The notes beneath the pieces were generated by a model. That model was not told the origin of the DNA, ran no database searches, and saw only the letters and a program-made list of their open reading frames with translations. From JALZMG01 sp963844175 (GTDB lineage: Bacteria > Actinomycetota > Acidimicrobiia > Acidimicrobiales > Ilumatobacteraceae): 64,000 nt of DNA. A program made the translations under genes and the position numbers. Shown in pieces: positions 60,700-64,000 of the stretch. Position 1 is the first letter of the stretch. Each line of letters begins with the position of its first letter. The stretch is from positions 62,001 to 126,000 of the forward strand of contig CAWJNE010000024.1 in the NCBI GenBank assembly GCA_963844175.1, read 5' to 3'.

Positions 60700-61047
60700 G
60701 TGGGCGAGGTGATCACGCTCTGCGGCGCTGCGCTCGTCCTCGTCGGGGCGATCGGCGTGCTGCGGTTCCCGGACGCGTTGGCCCGCATGCACGCGCTGAC
60801 CAAGTCGTCGACGGTCGGGCTGGCCCTCGTCGCGCTCGGCGCCGCGTTCGTGCTGCAAAGCGCCAACGACATCACCTCGGCAGTGGGTGCCGCACTGCTC
60901 CAGCTCCTCACGCTGCCGATCAGCGCGTTCCTGCTCGCCCGGGCGACGTACCTCGCCCGCCGCATCCCGAGCCGCGTCGACGCCATCGACGAGCTGGCGG
61001 GCCGGGACGCTGGTGAGCCGGTGGCGGAGCGCGGCGACTCCACGTAG
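60700..61047 (+). CDS. mrpG: Mrp antiporter subunit G
   Basis: 115 residues, three helices: ITLCGAALVLVGAIGVLRFP with the family motif RFPDALARMHALTKSSTVGL, then QLLTLPISAFLLARATYLA. The GTG begins directly after the mrpF stop with no spacer. It ends the operon; a 137-bp gap precedes nhaA. Confidence 0.94.
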   Translation: MGEVITLCGAALVLVGAIGVLRFPDALARMHALTKSSTVGLALVALGAAFVLQSANDITSAVGAALLQLLTLPISAFLLARATYLARRIPSRVDAIDELAGRDAGEPVAERGDST

Positions 61048-61184
61048 GGGACGGGCGCCGCCCTCGGCGTCGGGGCCGAGTGGACCCGACGCTCGGGTTG
61101 GCGGCGCCGAGATCCTAAGATCTGCGCTGGCGCGCCGGGAAGTCTGGTCGGCACCTCCGATCAGCGACCCCAGGAGACGACGAC

Positions 61185-62525
61185 ATGCCCGGCCCCCGCC
61201 GCCACCCCTCCAGCGTCGTCCCCGAGACGTTCCTGCACGGGGACTCGGCGCTCGCTCGCCTGGCCCGCCCCGTGGCCCAGTTCCTGCGCGTCGAGGCCAG
61301 CGGAGGGATCCTGCTCGTCGCAGCGACGATCGTCGCGCTGGTCTGGGCCAACTCCCCGTGGTCCGATGCGTACGACCAGCTGTGGTCGACGCGCGTCAAC
61401 GTGACGGTGGGGAGCTTCCGGTTCGACGAGGACGTGCTGCACGTGATCAACGACGGGCTGATGGCGGTGTTCTTCTTCGTCGTCGGCCTGGAGATCAAGC
61501 GCGAGCTGGTGGCCGGTGAGCTGCGTGACCGGCGCAACATCGCGCTGCCGGCGATGGCGGCGCTCGGGGGCATGGCCGTGCCGGCCCTGATCTACGCGGC
61601 GATCAACACCGGCGGACCCGGCGGCGAGGGGTGGGGGATCCCGATGGCCACCGACATCGCCTTCGTGCTGGCCGTCGTGACCGTCCTCGGCCGGCGCGTC
61701 CCGAGCGCTCTCAAGGTGTTCCTCCTCACGTTGGCGATCGTCGATGACATCGGCGCCATCGTGGTCATCGCCGTCTTCTACAGCGGCGGCATCGAACTCG
61801 TCCCGCTGGCGATCTCGGGGCTGATCGTCGCCGCCGTCATCGCCATGCGCGCAGGGCGCATCGCCGCCACCCCGCTCTACGTGATCGCTGGGTTGGCGCT
61901 GTGGCTCACCGTCCACGAGTCGGGCGTCCACGCCACCATCGCCGGCGTGGTGATGGGACTGTTGGTGCCGGCGCGACCGCAGCAGTCGGCGATCGAGGCC
62001 GACGCCATCGTCGACGCCCTGGAGGACCGCCACCAGCTATCGGCCGAGGAGGTGCGCACGACGGCCGCAGCCATCAGGCGCTCCGTGTCGACCTGCGAGC
62101 GGCTGATCGAGTCGATCCACCCGTGGACCAGCTACTTGATCGTGCCGCTGTTCGCCCTGGCCAACGCCGGCATCACGCTGAGCGGCGATCACATCGGTGC
62201 GGCGCCACGAGTGGTCGCCGGCGTGGTCGTCGGGCTGGTCGTCGGCAAGATCGTCGGGATCACCGGCTTCGTCTGGCTGGCGACGCGCTTCGGCGTCGCT
62301 GCCCTCCCCGACGGTGCGGGGTGGCGGCAGCTGTTCGGCGCGTCGGCGCTCGCCGGGATCGGCTTCACGGTGTCGCTGTTCGTCACCGGCCTCGCGTTCG
62401 AGGGCGACGACGTGGTCGGGGACGCCGCCCGGGTCGGCATCCTCATCGCGTCGACGGTTGCCGCCGCCGTCGGGTCCCTCGTCTTCATCGTCAGCAGGAC
62501 CAGCACGTCCAGCGCGGACGACTGA
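61185..62525 (+). CDS. nhaA: NhaA Na+/H+ antiporter
   Basis: 446 residues, about twelve helices. NSPWSDAYDQLW, FFFVVGLEIKRELVAGELRD, PMATDIAFVLAVVTVLG and LLTLAIVDDIGAIVVIAVFY (the two ion-site Asp residues) are present. ATG 61185 has AGGAG eight bases upstream. It exchanges external H+ for internal Na+. Its position after the Mrp operon suggests shared sodium/pH homeostasis, though the gap allows its own promoter. Confidence 0.97.
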   Translation: MPGPRRHPSSVVPETFLHGDSALARLARPVAQFLRVEASGGILLVAATIVALVWANSPWSDAYDQLWSTRVNVTVGSFRFDEDVLHVINDGLMAVFFFVVGLEIKRELVAGELRDRRNIALPAMAALGGMAVPALIYAAINTGGPGGEGWGIPMATDIAFVLAVVTVLGRRVPSALKVFLLTLAIVDDIGAIVVIAVFYSGGIELVPLAISGLIVAAVIAMRAGRIAATPLYVIAGLALWLTVHESGVHATIAGVVMGLLVPARPQQSAIEADAIVDALEDRHQLSAEEVRTTAAAIRRSVSTCERLIESIHPWTSYLIVPLFALANAGITLSGDHIGAAPRVVAGVVVGLVVGKIVGITGFVWLATRFGVAALPDGAGWRQLFGASALAGIGFTVSLFVTGLAFEGDDVVGDAARVGILIASTVAAAVGSLVFIVSRTSTSSADD

Positions 62526-62540
62526 TCGGCCGCCGGCGGG

Positions 62541-63797
62541 TCAGGCCTGCGTGCCGACCTTGAGGTCGCGGAACGGGCTCGTCGTGTCGATCCCCGGTTC
62601 CTTCGGCAGGCCGAGCACCCGCTCGCCGACGATGTTGCGCATCACCTCGTCGCTGCCGCCGGCGATGCGCATCCCGGGGTTGCCGACCACGAACTGCGAC
62701 CAGGCGTACGTGCCCCACTCACCCGTGTCGGCGGTGAGCTTGGGCCCGAGCACCGAGCTCACGAAGTCGCTGAGGTCCATGGCCAGTTGCGTTCCGGCCA
62801 GCTTGGCGATGCTCAGCTCGGGCCCAGGGGTCTGGCCGGCGCGGATCTTGTCCAGCGCCCGCTGGTTCGTGTACTGGTTGACCCGCGAGTGGACGATCAG
62901 GTCGGCCAGCCGCTGGCGCACCAGCGGATCGTCGCTGAGGCCGAAGGCCTTGGTCATCTCGACGGCGCGGGTGAGCAGACCGGACGTCCCACCGCCGGCG
63001 CCGCCGGCGCCGATCGCCGCCCGCTCGTTCATCAGCGTCGTGAGCGCGACGTTCCAGCCGTTGTTGACATCGCCCAGCCGGTGGTCGTCGGGGATCCGTA
63101 CGTCGGTGAAGAAGACCTCGTTGAAGCTGGCCCCGCCGGTCATCTGCCGCAAGGGCCGGATCTCGACGCCCGGCGCCCGCATGTCGACGACGAACCCGGT
63201 CAGGCCGCGGTGCTTGGGCTGGTCGGCGTCGGTGCGGGCGATGATCTCGCCGATGTCGCTGTACTGGGCACCCGACGTCCACACCTTCTGCCCGGTCAGC
63301 ACCCACTCCTCGCCGTCGCGCACGGCGCGGGTCTGCAGGCTGGCCAGGTCGCTCCCGGCCCCCGGCTCGGAGAACAGCTGGCAACCGACGATGTCGGCCC
63401 GGTACATCGCCCGCAGGTACTGCTCCTTGGCCGCTGGCGATCCGTGGGCCAGGATCGTCGGCGCCACCATGCCCAGCCCGATCCCGAAGAACCCCTGGTT
63501 GGGGACGTCGTAGCGGCCCTCCAGCGCGTCGTAAGCCCGCTGGTGCGAGGCCGGCAAGGAGCGCCCGCCGAACTCCTCCGGGCCGGTGATCCAACCGAAC
63601 CCGGCATCGAACCGCTTCGCCCGCCACTTCTGCGCCTTGGCCAGCAGCTCGAGCTCGGCCTCCCGATCGCGCTCCTCGAACATGGCGACGTTGTCGGGAC
63701 CCTGGCCCCACACGAAGCGGCGCTCGGCCTGCTTCTGCTCGGCGTTGGCGTTGAGGAACTCAGTGACCTCGGCCCTGAAGTCGTCGATGCTGATCAC
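62541..63797 (-). CDS. Acyl-CoA dehydrogenase
   Basis: FAD-dependent alpha,beta-desaturation of acyl-CoA. The 418 residues show LFSEPGAGSDLASLQTRAVR, GQKVWTSGAQYSDIGEIIAR, VDMRAPGVEIRPLRQMTGGA, FNEVFFTDVRIPDDHRLG and IAGGSDEVMRNIVGERVLGL, the family core. The catalytic-base position is not obvious from sequence alone; the IAGGSDEVMRN region is the class with the base near the C-terminus. GTG 63797 is preferred because a longer start adds a leader without family features. The stop is 15 bp from the nhaA stop, convergent. Confidence 0.93.
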   Translation of the reverse strand: MISIDDFRAEVTEFLNANAEQKQAERRFVWGQGPDNVAMFEERDREAELELLAKAQKWRAKRFDAGFGWITGPEEFGGRSLPASHQRAYDALEGRYDVPNQGFFGIGLGMVAPTILAHGSPAAKEQYLRAMYRADIVGCQLFSEPGAGSDLASLQTRAVRDGEEWVLTGQKVWTSGAQYSDIGEIIARTDADQPKHRGLTGFVVDMRAPGVEIRPLRQMTGGASFNEVFFTDVRIPDDHRLGDVNNGWNVALTTLMNERAAIGAGGAGGGTSGLLTRAVEMTKAFGLSDDPLVRQRLADLIVHSRVNQYTNQRALDKIRAGQTPGPELSIAKLAGTQLAMDLSDFVSSVLGPKLTADTGEWGTYAWSQFVVGNPGMRIAGGSDEVMRNIVGERVLGLPKEPGIDTTSPFRDLKVGTQA

Positions 63798-63835
63798 GGG
63801 GCAGACGGTACGCGGTGCAGGGTGGGGACACAGCA

Positions 63836-63862
63836 ACGGGGAGCAGGAAACCTGCTCCCCGT
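63836..63862. terminator. Terminator-like hairpin with perfect 12-bp stem
   Basis: ACGGGGAGCAGG (63836-63847), loop AAA, CCTGCTCCCCGT (63851-63862), then CGGTTT on the plus strand. It lies upstream of the acyl-CoA dehydrogenase start and would end a minus-strand gene coming from the right. Confidence 0.75.
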
Positions 63863-63901
63863 CGGTTTACTCACGCTGCTGTTTGCTGGTGGCGGCGGAG
63901 G

Positions 63902-64000
63902 TCACAGCGTCGAGCTGTTGGTCCCGGCGACGTGTGAAGGGCGGGCGGACAACTTCACACGACCATCGAGCAACTCACGAGGCCGAGCATTGCGGACTCG
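63902..64000 (-). CDS. Possible 3' end of a minus-strand gene cut by the window edge
   Basis: A minus-strand frame is open from the edge to a TGA at 63902-63904, giving 32 residues (RVRNARPRELLDGRVKLSAR, then PSHVAGTNSSTL). The other two minus-strand frames close within 60 bases. It ends 40 bp before the hairpin at 63836, as expected for a terminated gene. No family is recognisable, and a short GTGTGAAG/CTTCACAC dyad (63932-63960) lies within it. Confidence 0.25.
   Translation of the reverse strand, partial: RVRNARPRELLDGRVKLSARPSHVAGTNSSTL

Overview
The window is high-GC DNA with frequent GTG and some TTG starts and long runs of overlapping stop/start junctions. Its gene content (PafB/PafC, CofC for coenzyme F420, a lysine/alanine-rich chromatin protein beside HU, a TIGR03084-type protein, fused MrpAB) points to an actinobacterium. 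An Acidimicrobiia-like lineage is my best guess, but no rRNA or other phylogenetic marker is present to prove it. I saw no tRNA, rRNA, CRISPR array, transposase or prophage. The content is mainly chromosomal housekeeping and metabolism.

Layout. 0-16.7 kb: end of an M20 peptidase; an E. coli-type argG with a small membrane protein; a glycosyltransferase; an L,D-transpeptidase; Ppx; a lipoprotein zinc peptidase with a DUF305 protein; TetR, RarD and MarR genes; the large subunit of an isobutyryl-CoA-mutase-like enzyme; an AbiEi/DUF559 protein; a DUF1206 protein; pgl with a transglutaminase. 16.7-22.6 kb: glycogen/maltodextrin genes glgX, malQ, glgB. 22.7-30 kb: a CoA-transferase, an acyl-CoA synthetase, a CYTH-CHAD protein, a PhoD phosphatase, and a 3-hydroxyacyl-CoA dehydrogenase coupled to the B12-binding mutase subunit. 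30-42.7 kb: pafB-pafC, a DEDDh exonuclease, a VOC protein, PIN-PhoH, HIT, HU plus a separate H1-like tail gene, a TIGR03084 protein, a PIG-L deacetylase, cofC, a protein of unknown family, selD (frameshifted) and rnhB. 42.6-48.2 kb: one operon cbs-metB-otsA-otsB, then a GDT1-type transporter. 48.3-55.1 kb: a five-gene module SWIM / DUF5691 / MoxR-AAA / DUF5682 / vWA of unknown function. 55.2-62.5 kb: the Mrp Na+/H+ antiporter operon (mrpA frameshifted) and nhaA. 62.5-64 kb: an acyl-CoA dehydrogenase, a hairpin and an uncertain gene end.

How the genes work together. GlgX, MalQ and GlgB build and dismantle alpha-glucan, and OtsA/OtsB make trehalose. Ppx and the CYTH-CHAD protein suggest polyphosphate handling. 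Cbs plus MetB moves sulfur between homocysteine and cysteine. The two mutase subunits, the CoA-transferase, the acyl-CoA synthetase, the dehydrogenase and the acyl-CoA dehydrogenase fit acyl-CoA catabolism. Mrp and NhaA suggest a sodium-rich or alkaline-stressed habitat.

Most notable. (1) The SWIM/DUF5691/MoxR/DUF5682/vWA module is the best candidate for an undescribed system. (2) Three families of short repeats sit almost exactly at gene ends; in places they supply the stop or start codon, or extend a protein. (3) selD and mrpA each carry two single-base frameshifts in GGG runs, and the conserved start of the DUF5682 gene lies in a different frame from its only GTG starts. (4) A HupB-like protein is split into two genes across a TGAC junction.
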